A stretch of DNA of 64,000 bases from Shewanella aestuarii. GTDB lineage: Bacteria; Pseudomonadota; Gammaproteobacteria; Enterobacterales; Shewanellaceae. Below, piece after piece: positions 33,587 to 43,053 of this stretch. Location: contig NZ_CP050315.1 of assembly GCF_011765625.1 (NCBI RefSeq), positions 1-64,000 on the forward strand, written 5' to 3'. A program made the translations under genes and the position numbers. The notes below the pieces were generated by a model. That model was not told the origin of the DNA. It did no database searches and saw only the letters and a list, made by a program, of their open reading frames with translations. Each line of letters begins with the position of its first letter. Within the stretch, counting starts at the first letter, position 1.

Positions 33587-34726
33587 ATGATCATGACCAT
33601 AACGCGATTGCCGATTGTAATGCTACTGTTGACTACTGTGGCCATGGCAGAAACAACATCATCAAGCCCAACAGCTGACATCGTGTTACCGACTGAGGTG
33701 ATTGTGGAACCCATACCAGCAGCACATGGAATAGTCGATAATGCTGTGATCCCAAACCAAATCACGCAACCCACACCCGCAGTACAATCTGTTCAAGTCG
33801 CCCCATCATCGGCACCAGTACAAACTAATCAAAATATTGTTAATAGTGGTAATTTCCCAAAAGCCGAGTTCAAAGAAAGTCAAGACGGTATCCATGAAGA
33901 GGCGATTATGGGATTGTTTGCAGGCATGACGCCAGAACAAATTAGACAAGTAAAATTGATGTCTGAAATGTTGTTAGAAGCAAAAAGCTCACAAGTAACA
34001 CCATTAACGCCCTCTCAAGATGTCGTTGTTATGAATCTGAGTCCCGGAGGTCAGCCGCCAACAATTCGCACACGCGAAGGATTCAATACAGTGATTAGTT
34101 TCTTAGATACGCTCGGCAAGCCATGGCCAATAGAGTGGTCATTACCAGGTAATAGCGCTTACGAAGAAATTGATTCGCAAGGGGATAAGCCGATTACTCA
34201 TACTATTGTTTTGAATGCCAAAGCAAAATACGAAACAACAAATTATACAGTGAAATTGCTAGGTCTTGATGATCCATTGATGTTCATCCTAGTGAACACT
34301 ATTCACGGCACAACAGATTTTAAAATCACCTATAAAATTCCGAAAATCGGACCAAATACGGAATATGAATTAACAAACTCTGCCAATGGCACCGCAATTA
34401 CGTCATCGACTAATTCAATACTCGACATCAACATTGACGAGCTAGATCAGTTTTTTACTAATCCACCGGCGAAAGCAAATGTGATCCCAGTGTCATTGCC
34501 GCAAATTGCTAGCGTTTGGTACCACAACGGATTTTTCATTGTAAAAACGAGGCATGAATTGGCTGAAGACTATGAGCGGATCACATATGGTCCAAATGGA
34601 TGGAAGGTTTATGCGGTAAGAAATATTGACTATGAAATGGTGGTTGTGACTGAAGACGGCATGGTGCAAGTCGCGCTGCCTGCCGAACTGGTACATAACT
34701 ACTCGACTATGGATTCCAAATCATGA
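33587..34726 (+). CDS. dotH: DotH/IcmK/TraN-family outer-membrane core protein
   Basis: About 379 residues from ATG 33587, which has AAGGGG six bases upstream; the open frame starts 27 bases earlier but without RBS. A Sec signal peptide (MIMTITRLPIVMLLLTTVAMA) is followed by a Pro/Gln-rich linker to about residue 90, a helical region, and a beta-rich C-terminal domain. The words SPGGQPPTIRTREGF and GKPWPIEW near 150-190 are typical of DotH/TraN, which forms the outer-membrane ring of the type IVB core together with DotC, DotD and DotG. It overlaps dotG by four bases. Confidence 0.9.
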   Translation: MIMTITRLPIVMLLLTTVAMAETTSSSPTADIVLPTEVIVEPIPAAHGIVDNAVIPNQITQPTPAVQSVQVAPSSAPVQTNQNIVNSGNFPKAEFKESQDGIHEEAIMGLFAGMTPEQIRQVKLMSEMLLEAKSSQVTPLTPSQDVVVMNLSPGGQPPTIRTREGFNTVISFLDTLGKPWPIEWSLPGNSAYEEIDSQGDKPITHTIVLNAKAKYETTNYTVKLLGLDDPLMFILVNTIHGTTDFKITYKIPKIGPNTEYELTNSANGTAITSSTNSILDINIDELDQFFTNPPAKANVIPVSLPQIASVWYHNGFFIVKTRHELAEDYERITYGPNGWKVYAVRNIDYEMVVVTEDGMVQVALPAELVHNYSTMDSKS

Positions 34727-35985
34727 AGCAATTTTTTCAAGGCATCAAAAAGGCGTGGATGACTCTGCCCGTCAAAGCGAAAAAAGTCTATAAATTGTCA
34801 GCTGTTGTGGTTGGGATATCCGCATTTTACATGTACAGCATGCTTACAGATGAAAGCGAGATGGGAATTAACTCTACAGTATCCATTTCAAAAAACCCTG
34901 ACGCGACGGAGGTGAGTACCGATGAAGCCGAAATCGATTATGAGCAAGCGCAGTATTTAGTGGAACAAGAAGCGTCAATAGCAGAAAACACGAAAGAATC
35001 AGGTGACACTTACCTGCCGAATTTTAAGGTATTAGAGCAAGCATCAGGTGAGCCCTTAGATTTTTCAATAAATAAACCACAACCCCAAAAAGAAGAAGTG
35101 AAACCAGCACCTGTCGTTCAGCCCGGTGAAAGGGTATTTCCGACTGAAGACAAATCAAGAAATAAAAAATCCGATGAGCAAATATTGAGAGAGCAGGAGC
35201 GTATCGAAGCAATTGAGAGCCGGATAAATGCCTACGCAAGCATTGTATCAATAGTGCAAACACCTAAAGCGTCTGGATCGTTAGTGAGACACTATAAACC
35301 GATAGAAACTGCCAGTGGAACGGAAACGGGCGTTATCGGGCCAGATGGCCAAATCATATCAGTGGCCAATGGCCAAACGAGTGCAGCACCGACAGCGGTA
35401 TTAAACAAGCTGACAACAGGTGATGTTGTGACAGCGAAAATCGACAACTACATAAACACAGATAACAGTTCGAAATTTGTCAGGTTAACGCTGTTAGAAG
35501 GTGAGCTTGAATCCGCAATTGTGATGGGCGAATTTCAACGAATAGATGGCGTTATTGTTATTACAACTAAAACGATATCCAAAAATGGCATCACAACGCC
35601 GTTTGAAGGTGTGGTTGTCTCACCCGATGGTCGAATGGAAACCGGTTTAACAACCGATACCGATTATCATACACTTTATCGCTGGTCAGCACTGGTATTT
35701 AGCGGAGCCTTAAAAGGCGCTGGCGAAATGTACTTAACACTTACTGATGAAGTAATTACAGAAAACGGCCAAGTCATCAAAGTCAATGAGCGTGATCCAC
35801 TGGATATCGTCATGGGCGTGGCAAAAGGCGTTGGTGATATGACAGCCGAGATTGCCGCACAAGAATTCAATATACCGCCCACAGTTATTGTAGATCCTAT
35901 AGAAATGCCCGTTGTTGGCATTATGCTCACATCGGATGCTGAAGCGCCTTGGTTTACCCAGAATATTCGCACCTACACCCAATAA
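34723..35985 (+). CDS. dotG: DotG/IcmE/TraO-family core-complex protein
   Basis: A 420-residue protein with one membrane segment near residues 23-40, a Glu/Pro/Lys-rich linker (about 45-165), and a C-terminal beta-rich domain of VirB10/TrbI type (about 215-415) with G-D-V-V-T-A-K-I-D, followed by strands L-T-L-L-E-G-E-L and the C-terminal P-P-T-V-I-V-D-P. DotG of Legionella is far longer because of pentapeptide repeats; 420 residues fits TraO of IncI plasmids. It links the inner and outer membranes. The 4-base overlap with dotH implies coupled translation. Confidence 0.88.
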   Translation: MKQFFQGIKKAWMTLPVKAKKVYKLSAVVVGISAFYMYSMLTDESEMGINSTVSISKNPDATEVSTDEAEIDYEQAQYLVEQEASIAENTKESGDTYLPNFKVLEQASGEPLDFSINKPQPQKEEVKPAPVVQPGERVFPTEDKSRNKKSDEQILREQERIEAIESRINAYASIVSIVQTPKASGSLVRHYKPIETASGTETGVIGPDGQIISVANGQTSAAPTAVLNKLTTGDVVTAKIDNYINTDNSSKFVRLTLLEGELESAIVMGEFQRIDGVIVITTKTISKNGITTPFEGVVVSPDGRMETGLTTDTDYHTLYRWSALVFSGALKGAGEMYLTLTDEVITENGQVIKVNERDPLDIVMGVAKGVGDMTAEIAAQEFNIPPTVIVDPIEMPVVGIMLTSDAEAPWFTQNIRTYTQ

Positions 35986-36046
35986 AAGTAAAAAAAATTT
36001 AAAATATTTGTTCAAATTGTTGGTTTTTTGTTTTATATTTGAATGT

Positions 36047-36068
36047 ACGTAACATATACCAGATAAGT
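36047..36068. promoter_or_regulatory. Plasmid-wide palindromic operator, site 8
   Basis: Left half ACGTAACAT (7/9), centre ATAC, right half CAGATAAGT (7/9): one of the most symmetric copies. TTGAAT at 36039-36044 is a -10 candidate directly upstream of the first GTAC. The GTG start of dotF is 9 bases downstream. Confidence 0.65.
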
Positions 36069-36076
36069 GGGTTAAA

Positions 36077-36958
36077 GTGAGCGCAAACATAGAAGCGGGT
36101 AATTACCCCAATCATGATGATTACACAGACGACATTGAATTCGTTATCAATGATCAGCAATCAGGTTTGGATGATGTTGACGAAATAGACGTTGATATGG
36201 TGATGCCGCAAAAAAAAGAGGCTGCGCAAGAAGTGGCAGCAGAACATAACAGCGGCAAGACAGGCAAGAAAAAGCTGACTAAGAACCAGTTGGCGTTATA
36301 TGTGGTGATCGGTGTCGTAGTGCTATTTGCGCTGTTGTTATTTCTTCAAATGCCATCAACGCCATCAACACCAGCTGCTAAGAAAAGCGGTGGGTTCCAA
36401 GCAACAGAAGTAAATGAAACCGTTGCAGCACCCGTTAAAGCTGAAGTTATCTTAGAGCTTGAGCAAGAAATTGTAGATTTACGCAATGAGCTAAAAAGTA
36501 CAAGAGCATCTGCGAATGAGGCGTTTGAGTCTATTGCGGTCACCATCAAAAACCTTCAAGAGTCCAATCGTGAGATTGTCGCGCAGGTAGTAGAGATTAA
36601 AACGAGCTATGACGAGCTATTAAGTAACGGCAACAACAAATTTGTAGATCAGTCCAAAAAGCTCAATGCCATACAAAGTGAATTTAGAGCAGGCTTAGCA
36701 AAAGTGACGCAGGAATTAAAAGCGTTTAAAGAAGAGCAGAACAACAAATTAGACATCTCAAAGCGTAAACAATACGAAGTCATTAGTGTTGTAGCAGGCA
36801 AGGCGCTGATACGCGAGATAGAAAGTGGTAAAGAACTAAAGATCCAAAAAGGCACAGAGTTAAATGGTTTTGGAGCGATATCAGACATAGCCATTACGGG
36901 TTGCATCACATTTGATTCTGGCGAGCGATACACGCCAATCAAAGGCAGATGCCTTTAA
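36077..36958 (+). CDS. dotF: DotF/IcmG/TraP-family type IVB secretion protein
   Basis: A 293-residue protein with GTG start. An acidic cytoplasmic N-terminus (about 1-70, many Asp) is followed by a basic turn (GKKKLTK) and one membrane segment (about 76-95, LALYVVIGVVVLFALLLFL). A long coiled coil follows (about 125-235) and then a small C-terminal domain. This is the layout of DotF (IcmG) and TraP, inner-membrane proteins that contact the DotG/DotH core. Position after dotG and before dotE-like fits the conserved order. Confidence 0.82.
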   Translation: MSANIEAGNYPNHDDYTDDIEFVINDQQSGLDDVDEIDVDMVMPQKKEAAQEVAAEHNSGKTGKKKLTKNQLALYVVIGVVVLFALLLFLQMPSTPSTPAAKKSGGFQATEVNETVAAPVKAEVILELEQEIVDLRNELKSTRASANEAFESIAVTIKNLQESNREIVAQVVEIKTSYDELLSNGNNKFVDQSKKLNAIQSEFRAGLAKVTQELKAFKEEQNNKLDISKRKQYEVISVVAGKALIREIESGKELKIQKGTELNGFGAISDIAITGCITFDSGERYTPIKGRCL

Positions 36959-36976
36959 CTAAGGGAGCGAAAAGAT

Positions 36977-37543
36977 ATGGGAACCGAAGTCGTAGTGGGC
37001 TGGATACAAACGGTTCATGCTGCAGGTGCAGTGTACATATCATTCTTTTTTGTTGTAGGTATCGCGTTTGCGGCGCTGGTTTTCATAAACATAAAGCAGA
37101 TGTCCAGTATGGGGCAAATGCAAACAAGACAGCCACCGTCAGTAACAGCAACGATAGCATGCGCAGTCGGATCGGCAATGGCCATTTACATCGCAGGTTG
37201 GATCAATGCGTTAGATGAAACCGTTTTTTCAGGGGTAATCAGTTTAGGAACTAACGACCCTTTATCTTGGAGAGTTGATGACACTGTTAATCCAGGAGGC
37301 AGTCATGAAGAAGTGATTAAATTGTTTTTAAAAACAGTGATTAAGTTTTTTGGACTAATTGGTATCGGAAACTCAATTAACTGTGTTTTGAAAATTGGTT
37401 CTCAGCATGAAAAAGAGGATACAAAGAAGAAGGCAGTATTTTTTGCCCTTGCCGGAGTAGCCTTCATGAGAATTGAAGCAACAACAAAACTGGTCGCAGA
37501 ACTTGTACCATTCCTCGATGGTATAGCAGAAATTTTGGCATAG
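36977..37543 (+). CDS. dotE: DotE/IcmC/TraQ-family membrane protein
   Basis: A 188-residue polytopic membrane protein with about four hydrophobic segments (15-40, 58-78, 115-135, 150-170). DotE (IcmC, about 194 residues) and TraQ of IncI have the same size, topology and gene position. It has an RBS (GGGAGCG) before the ATG and follows dotF after 18 bases. Sequence identity of individual motifs cannot be judged by eye, so the assignment rests on size, topology and order. Confidence 0.78.
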   Translation: MGTEVVVGWIQTVHAAGAVYISFFFVVGIAFAALVFINIKQMSSMGQMQTRQPPSVTATIACAVGSAMAIYIAGWINALDETVFSGVISLGTNDPLSWRVDDTVNPGGSHEEVIKLFLKTVIKFFGLIGIGNSINCVLKIGSQHEKEDTKKKAVFFALAGVAFMRIEATTKLVAELVPFLDGIAEILA

Positions 37544-37554
37544 GAAACAATATC

Positions 37555-37950
37555 ATGAACAAATTAACTAAGTTACTCAGCAACGCTCGCATTAAATACT
37601 ATACATTTTTTGCACTCATCTTGGCACCGAATATGGCTCACGCAGAAGAAGTGAAAGGCGTACAAAAGGTGTTAAAAAATCTTATGGGTCTATTTGAAGT
37701 GGGCGCACAAGCTTTGATTAGTGGCTCATTCCTAATCGGACTGGGGTTTGCAGCGATGGCATTCTTCTTGTTCAAAGGAGCAGGGGAACCAAACGGTCAA
37801 AACAAAGGTGTTTGGTTCTCAATTATTCTGTGTGCTGTCGCAGCAGGCGGTTTAATGTACCTTGGCGCCTCAGCTTACTTGTTCGGTGACACACTACTTG
37901 GTGTGGACGGTACTGCCGACTCAGTAGACAAGTCTAAATATGGCCTGTAA
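37555..37950 (+). CDS. icmD: IcmD/DotP/TraR-family small membrane protein
   Basis: A 131-residue protein with an N-terminal signal or membrane segment (about 13-30, ending in AHAEE) and two more hydrophobic segments (about 55-78 and 90-115). The length matches IcmD/DotP (132 residues) and TraR of IncI, which also follow the DotE/TraQ gene. It probably forms part of the inner-membrane channel. The next gene, dotN, has a strong RBS (AAGGGGG). Confidence 0.78.
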   Translation: MNKLTKLLSNARIKYYTFFALILAPNMAHAEEVKGVQKVLKNLMGLFEVGAQALISGSFLIGLGFAAMAFFLFKGAGEPNGQNKGVWFSIILCAVAAGGLMYLGASAYLFGDTLLGVDGTADSVDKSKYGL

Positions 37951-37971
37951 GCCGCAGTCAAGGGGGATATT

Positions 37972-38658
37972 ATGAAGTTACTACGTTCTAAATTGTCGGT
38001 TGCTCGTAATATCCCATTAGACCGAGGACAATTATTGTTAAACCCAAAAGAAGTTGCCAAGGCTCACAAACGCGACAAGGGTAAATGCCTATTTTGTGGG
38101 TGGCAAGAACGAGCGAAAGGTATGTTGCGCTTTGTCTCAGTCAGTGGCGTTTATGATCAAGATGTACAGGCGAATAAAATAGCCAGTGCATGTGAGATTT
38201 GCTTTCAATCGTCACGGCTGGGATATGCAGCATACGCTTCAGCTGGGCAGGTGATGTATTGCCCAGAATTGCAGCAAAAAGACATTAATGCGTTAGCAAG
38301 AATTTATTTCTCGCTACCCAATAGCGAAGTCACCAGTGATGAGTATTCTGAACTCATGAACGGCTTTGTTTGTTTAACAACTTATTTCGATAGTCGATGC
38401 CACGAAACGCCAATATACCTTAATATTCAGGGGTATAGTCTAGAGAGTCTTGCCAATAGCTTATGCGAGATGGATGACGATCTGTATGACAAAAGAGCAT
38501 CGTATTTCGCTAAGTTGAGATATTGGCCAAACATGACTTATTTGCAAAGACATGCTGGAAATCAGTGGGATTACATTGCAAAAATCAATTCAACCCAAAA
38601 TTGGCCGTTAATCAAAAAGCAAATTGAAACTTTTGCCAATGAAACTTGCACTCTTTGA
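37972..38658 (+). CDS. dotN: DotN/IcmJ/TraT-family cytoplasmic zinc protein
   Basis: A 228-residue soluble protein. Four cysteines in two C-x-x-C pairs (CLFCGW near residue 37 and CEICFQ near 74), split by about 35 residues, form a likely zinc site of the HNH-like kind known from DotN (IcmJ). DotN associates with the DotL coupling complex in Legionella; the IncI equivalent is TraT. The gene sits after IcmD and before DotO as in other type IVB loci, though here two unknown genes separate it from dotO. The next gene starts inside its last codons. Confidence 0.82.
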   Translation: MKLLRSKLSVARNIPLDRGQLLLNPKEVAKAHKRDKGKCLFCGWQERAKGMLRFVSVSGVYDQDVQANKIASACEICFQSSRLGYAAYASAGQVMYCPELQQKDINALARIYFSLPNSEVTSDEYSELMNGFVCLTTYFDSRCHETPIYLNIQGYSLESLANSLCEMDDDLYDKRASYFAKLRYWPNMTYLQRHAGNQWDYIAKINSTQNWPLIKKQIETFANETCTL

Positions 38659-39679
38659 TGAATCAGACCACACCAAGCCCTTTTGGTTGATTGATTCAGA
38701 ATCAATATCAAGGGGGCAAACAGTAGCGAATATCAAAGAATCAATACTGTTCACTAACCTATCTGCGGTCGATGCCATCTTATTGCAATCACGATTAGAA
38801 GATAGCGAAGTCTTATCAACTGACTTTTTCGATGATGATATCTGTACGCTCTATTACGAGTTAACCGGCAAGTCTCTTGATTTAACAGATCTCACAGATA
38901 TGTCTTATCTATTTAAAGTTATTTTAAATGCGCATCAAAAATTAACTGCTAGTCAGTGTAGCGCCAATGACAAGCACGAAGAAATTGAGCCGAAATTAAG
39001 TATCACAAAGTATTCAAAAAATTACTTTAGTGATGAGTGCAAGGGCGCAATCAGTAAAACGTTGAGATTCACCAATGCGGAGGTATCTCATTTGTTGTCA
39101 GAGATTGAATTCGATGCAGGACGATTTAAAAAGCAAGACATCAACTCATTGCCGAGTTTTCGAAGCTTTGATAACGAAATTGCAGGTTATTACACCGATC
39201 CAACCAAATACTATTATGCAAAAGTGCAACTAACGGAACGCCTCGACCACTTGAACGTTTATTTCCAGTTTAATCGCAACATGCAAGCGATAGTGCCGAA
39301 GTCGCTTTTGTTGACCATGGCCGAGTTGGTGAAGAGTGAAATCAGAATTTTAGAGCTTTATGAGTATCAGAAAAGCGCTCATGAACAGCAAGACTATTTA
39401 CCTGCCAAATTAGAAATGAAGTCAATGATTGGGTGGATGAGCACAGGCATTATCAATCGCATGTTTTGTCGGGCATTAGCAGTACGCAGGTGCGCATCAT
39501 CCGTTTTTTATCATGACATGATGAGAACGATGACCACGATAAGGGCTGAAAAACTCAGAAATGCAGGGATCAAAATCAGCTCGATAGGTCCATTTGAAAT
39601 AAATTGCTCAGTTAAAAAGGGTGAGATGGAACTACTGAGTCAACGGGCATATGAGGTCGGATTATATGTTGCCAGATGA
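38639..39679 (+). CDS. Unknown 346-residue protein between DotN and DotO
   Basis: A soluble protein of about 346 residues. Two in-frame ATGs overlap the end of dotN (38624 and 38639); I favour 38639 because the protein then begins with MKLALFDESDHTKPFWLID, but cannot exclude the earlier one. Acidic first half, more basic helical second half (M-M-R-T-M-T-T-I-R-A-E-K-L-R). No signal peptide, membrane segment or nucleotide-binding motif. There is no counterpart in the Legionella order that I recognise. Its translational coupling to dotN and to the small gene before dotO makes it probable that it works with the cytoplasmic part of the secretion machine. Confidence 0.6.
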   Translation: MKLALFDESDHTKPFWLIDSESISRGQTVANIKESILFTNLSAVDAILLQSRLEDSEVLSTDFFDDDICTLYYELTGKSLDLTDLTDMSYLFKVILNAHQKLTASQCSANDKHEEIEPKLSITKYSKNYFSDECKGAISKTLRFTNAEVSHLLSEIEFDAGRFKKQDINSLPSFRSFDNEIAGYYTDPTKYYYAKVQLTERLDHLNVYFQFNRNMQAIVPKSLLLTMAELVKSEIRILELYEYQKSAHEQQDYLPAKLEMKSMIGWMSTGIINRMFCRALAVRRCASSVFYHDMMRTMTTIRAEKLRNAGIKISSIGPFEINCSVKKGEMELLSQRAYEVGLYVAR

Positions 39680-39848
39680 AGTGATCGCGTTAATAAAAGA
39701 CGAACTGACATTGCGAGAGATGCAAGACACGGAATTAAAGCTGATGGTCGAATTAATGGATAGTCGAAATGAAAGTGCTAACCATGAAAACGTCATAACG
39801 ATTGCCTTGGCGAAGAAAATCGAAGAATTAGAGGGAATACAGTCATGA
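39666..39848 (+). CDS. Small helical protein just before DotO
   Basis: A 60-residue helical, acidic protein. I choose ATG 39666 (GAGG eight bases upstream); an earlier ATG at 39651 gives 65 residues. It overlaps the preceding gene by 14 bases and dotO by four (ATGA). Charged heptad-like pattern (E-L-T-L-R-E-M-Q-D-T-E-L-K-L-M-V). It could be a small adaptor for the DotO ATPase; no family recognised. Confidence 0.55.
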   Translation: MLPDEVIALIKDELTLREMQDTELKLMVELMDSRNESANHENVITIALAKKIEELEGIQS

Positions 39849-42787
39849 TTATTGATAAATTATTTAAATTTGCCAGCTCATTTAGAAACGAGCATGCCTT
39901 TAATTATTTAGATCTTTGCCACAACACCGAGGCAAATATATTGGTGACAGATACGGGTGCGCTGGTCACCGTATTTAAAATCAATGGACTACAAGCTATA
40001 CCCGGTGAAAAAGAGTGGAAAAACGCAGCAAATAACTTGTTGTCAGCGTTCCAAACTATTTTCAAATCTGATGGTGTCACGGTTCAGTGGGTCTATGAAA
40101 AAGATGATAATCAGACGCAAAGAGAGTTAATTCGTCATACAAGGCCGTCTGTCGATGCGATGAAGGCCATCGGGCTGGACTTGATGGACATCTATCAAGA
40201 AAACATCAAGGTCAATCGAGACTGGGTGTGTTTTGAATCGTCGCACATTGCGATTTGGTCAGATTTCCGCTTAATCGAACCGCAGCTGCTCAAAAAGCGG
40301 CTAAATGAAAATGCGACAAAGGCTGCGGATATCGAGTTATTTTTATCGGACGTACCCAATGTGTTTGTTGCTATCAACGAGCTGATAGTGAAACACAAAA
40401 GTATTGTTGAAGAATTTATGTACAATCTTGGCAGAGCAAAAATCCTTGCTAAGACACTAAACTCAGAAGATGCCTGTAACGTGATTAAGGTGCAATACGA
40501 TAAAGAAGCATCGCCTTTATGGAAGGCTCAGTTGATTGGTGAGTTGCGGCATATCAAAGCGCCCAAGAACGGCGAGCCCAATAATGACGGAAGTGAGCTT
40601 TTTTGGACAAAATTAAATGAACAGATTGCGAGTAAACCCTTTGAGTATAAGAACGCAGGACAATTGCAGATTGGACAGATGCTTTACAAAAGCGGGATGA
40701 TAGAAACGTTTCCGATAACCGTGAAACCGTTTCGATCTTTAGTTGAGAGTATTGATTCGAACCTACCATTTCGCATTTCATTTAAAATCATGTCAGGAAA
40801 AGGTTTTGATTGGTCATTAAGACAGAATTTGCTGGCATTCACTTCATTTCTCAGCTCAGATAATTCGCGTGTACAAGCAGAAATGCATAATTTAGAGCAA
40901 ATGAGTGAAACAGACCCTTTTGTGCGTTTTGCCGTTTCATTCACAACATGGGCAAAAGAGCCTGAAACGTTAATGTATAACTACTCCCGATTAGACCAAG
41001 CCATTCAAGGTTGGGGCGTGTCTCAAACATTGGAAGACAAGAGTGACGAAATGGAGCTCTATACAGACACAGTGATTGCAGGCAAAGCGAAGACCAGTGC
41101 AACGCAAACCTATGTGCCAATCAGCGAATGCATTAAATTCATGCCGATAGACCGAACCGCAAATATCTGGGATAAGGGCTTTTTACTGTTCAGAACGCTA
41201 CAAGGTGTATGCTTCCCATGGACGCCGATCAGCCCGATCATGAAACCCTCAATAGAATTGTATATAGCGCGTTCAAGACAAGGTAAGTCGGTACTGAGCA
41301 ATTCAATATTAGCTGCATTAACACTCTCCCCTGGCAACAAGATATTGCCACTTGCGGCAACCATCGATGTGGGACCATCGTCAATTGGTATTCACAAGAT
41401 GATCAGAGATAGATTGCCTGACAGCGAAAAGCATAAGGTCATTACATACGTTTTGAGTTTAGAAGGCGATGATTACATCAATCCTTTTGAGAAAAATCCG
41501 TGTCTGGATACGTTATTTATGCACCAACGAGCTTTCGTTGCTGGATTTCTGTTGCTGCTATCTCAAAACTCACGAGGCGAAATGCACGAAAATATGGAAG
41601 GTTATGTCGATGCATTGATCGAAGAAGTTTATCAATATAAAGCCAGTGAGGGCGCGACAGCATACAACGCAGGCATTTTACCAGAGGTTGACCAATGGAT
41701 TGCTGAAAATGACTTTAAATTGTATGAAGATACGAAATGGGTAGAGATTGAAAAAGCGCTAGGTGATGCAAACGAATGGAAATTGGCGCAAGAGTGTTGT
41801 GTGCTCTCGTCGCCAGTGCTGAATGACTTTGTTACCGTGGCAAATCAATCAGGGTCATTGCTTCGCATGTATGGAGATAGCAACGATCCAAGCTCTCCCA
41901 AAAAAGAATTCGTGTTGCGCATGACAGAATCTGCGAAGAAATACCCGATTTTTACAAGTCATTCCACGTTGAACTTTAGAGCTGCACGATTAAGAAGTAT
42001 CGATTTGCAGAACGTGATCACCAAAGATGAAATCATTGGCCCAAGACAAAATGGCATCATGTTTATGCTGGCGCTGTATTTGGGGAGCGGCGATTTCTTT
42101 ATGAATCCAGATTGTTTAAAAGCGGTTGATGCAAAATATTTGGATCACTACAAGCAAGTCGTTAAAGAAATACGTTCATCGCCATGCCGACTTTTCATGG
42201 ATGAATTTCACCAATGTAGCGGCTTAAGACAAACGGTAGTGAATGTTGAGCGTTATATGCGTGAAGGCGGCAAGTGGGGGATTAATAGCGCCTTGGCGTC
42301 ACAAGAAGCGGGTGACTTCACGCCGACGATGATCAGACAAGCGACCAGCTACTTTTTCTTAGGTGGTAACTCGATTGAAGCCGTGAAAGCATTAAAAGAC
42401 CAGTTTAGTTTAAGTCATTCTGATTTTACGGTGCTAACGGATAATACGGTTCATGGTCCCAAAAAGGGCGGCAGTTCTTTATTGTATGTTTATAAAACAA
42501 ATGAAGGGCAATTCAGTCAAGTGCTTAAGTTTCCTGTTGGCCCACAAATGCTTTGGGCAAATAGTAGTAACCCTGATGATTTAATCATTAAAGATGAGAT
42601 TAATGCCAAAATAGGGTCAAATCGTGGCCTGTCACTGTTGGGTGAACTCTATAACGGCGGTACAGCAGAAAGTGAAATCCAACGCAGAAGAAGCGATGAA
42701 AACACGGTGAGCAAGGATATCGTTAAAGATGTGATCGACGAAATATTAGAGGTTGCAGCAAGAAGGGGTATCCCATTTTTGACTTAA
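39845..42787 (+). CDS. dotO: DotO/IcmB/TraU-family type IVB ATPase
   Basis: A 980-residue cytoplasmic ATPase, close to the about 1009 residues of DotO and TraU. The N-terminal half is the VirB4-like assembly domain; the P-loop appears near residue 477-484 as ARSRQGKS, where the first position is Ala rather than the usual Gly of GxxxxGKS. Walker B is probably C-R-L-F-M-D-E-F-H near 780-788, followed by an S-Q-E-like switch region (L-A-S-Q-E). DotO/DotB hexamers at the base of the channel energise assembly and transfer. It overlaps the preceding small gene by four bases. Confidence 0.9.
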   Translation: MIIDKLFKFASSFRNEHAFNYLDLCHNTEANILVTDTGALVTVFKINGLQAIPGEKEWKNAANNLLSAFQTIFKSDGVTVQWVYEKDDNQTQRELIRHTRPSVDAMKAIGLDLMDIYQENIKVNRDWVCFESSHIAIWSDFRLIEPQLLKKRLNENATKAADIELFLSDVPNVFVAINELIVKHKSIVEEFMYNLGRAKILAKTLNSEDACNVIKVQYDKEASPLWKAQLIGELRHIKAPKNGEPNNDGSELFWTKLNEQIASKPFEYKNAGQLQIGQMLYKSGMIETFPITVKPFRSLVESIDSNLPFRISFKIMSGKGFDWSLRQNLLAFTSFLSSDNSRVQAEMHNLEQMSETDPFVRFAVSFTTWAKEPETLMYNYSRLDQAIQGWGVSQTLEDKSDEMELYTDTVIAGKAKTSATQTYVPISECIKFMPIDRTANIWDKGFLLFRTLQGVCFPWTPISPIMKPSIELYIARSRQGKSVLSNSILAALTLSPGNKILPLAATIDVGPSSIGIHKMIRDRLPDSEKHKVITYVLSLEGDDYINPFEKNPCLDTLFMHQRAFVAGFLLLLSQNSRGEMHENMEGYVDALIEEVYQYKASEGATAYNAGILPEVDQWIAENDFKLYEDTKWVEIEKALGDANEWKLAQECCVLSSPVLNDFVTVANQSGSLLRMYGDSNDPSSPKKEFVLRMTESAKKYPIFTSHSTLNFRAARLRSIDLQNVITKDEIIGPRQNGIMFMLALYLGSGDFFMNPDCLKAVDAKYLDHYKQVVKEIRSSPCRLFMDEFHQCSGLRQTVVNVERYMREGGKWGINSALASQEAGDFTPTMIRQATSYFFLGGNSIEAVKALKDQFSLSHSDFTVLTDNTVHGPKKGGSSLLYVYKTNEGQFSQVLKFPVGPQMLWANSSNPDDLIIKDEINAKIGSNRGLSLLGELYNGGTAESEIQRRRSDENTVSKDIVKDVIDEILEVAARRGIPFLT

Positions 42788-42799
42788 AGTAACTTTAAG
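42784..42799. repeat. Repeated palindrome TTAAAGTAACTTTAAG, copy 3
   Basis: One of four 16-bp near-palindromes. This copy overlaps the stop codon of dotO and precedes the RBS of the small gene at 42812. Confidence 0.6.
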
Positions 42800-42811
42800 A
42801 GGATAGATCCG

Positions 42812-43018
42812 ATGGAAATTATCATGAGCGCTATAGCAGGTGGCGTTATCGCCGGTGCAGAATTTGGGTTCTTCTTCGCTGCCGTATATGCAGCGGTGAA
42901 TTGGAGCAATAAAGAGAAGTGGAGAGCGTTTTTCACCCTATGGTCGTCTACGATTGTTGGGGTCGCACTCACAGCAATGATATCGTCAGGAATACAAGTG
43001 GCTTTTCAAGGAATGTGA
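42812..43018 (+). CDS. Small two-TM protein after DotO
   Basis: A 68-residue hydrophobic protein with two membrane segments (about 5-30 and 42-62) joined by a short W-S-N-K-E-K-W-R loop. RBS AAGAGGA lies about 8 bases before the ATG. It is the last gene of the dotF-dotO operon and convergent with the recombinase. It might correspond to a small Tra membrane protein, but the sequence is too short and hydrophobic to name one. Confidence 0.6.
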   Translation: MEIIMSAIAGGVIAGAEFGFFFAAVYAAVNWSNKEKWRAFFTLWSSTIVGVALTAMISSGIQVAFQGM

Positions 43019-43053
43019 AAGTGAAAAGTGCCGTTCAATCGAGCGGTTTGACA

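Noticed and set aside
43019..43053. Terminator between the convergent small membrane gene and recombinase
   Set aside because: Only a 3-4 bp stem (CCG/CGG) without a U-run, too weak to call.
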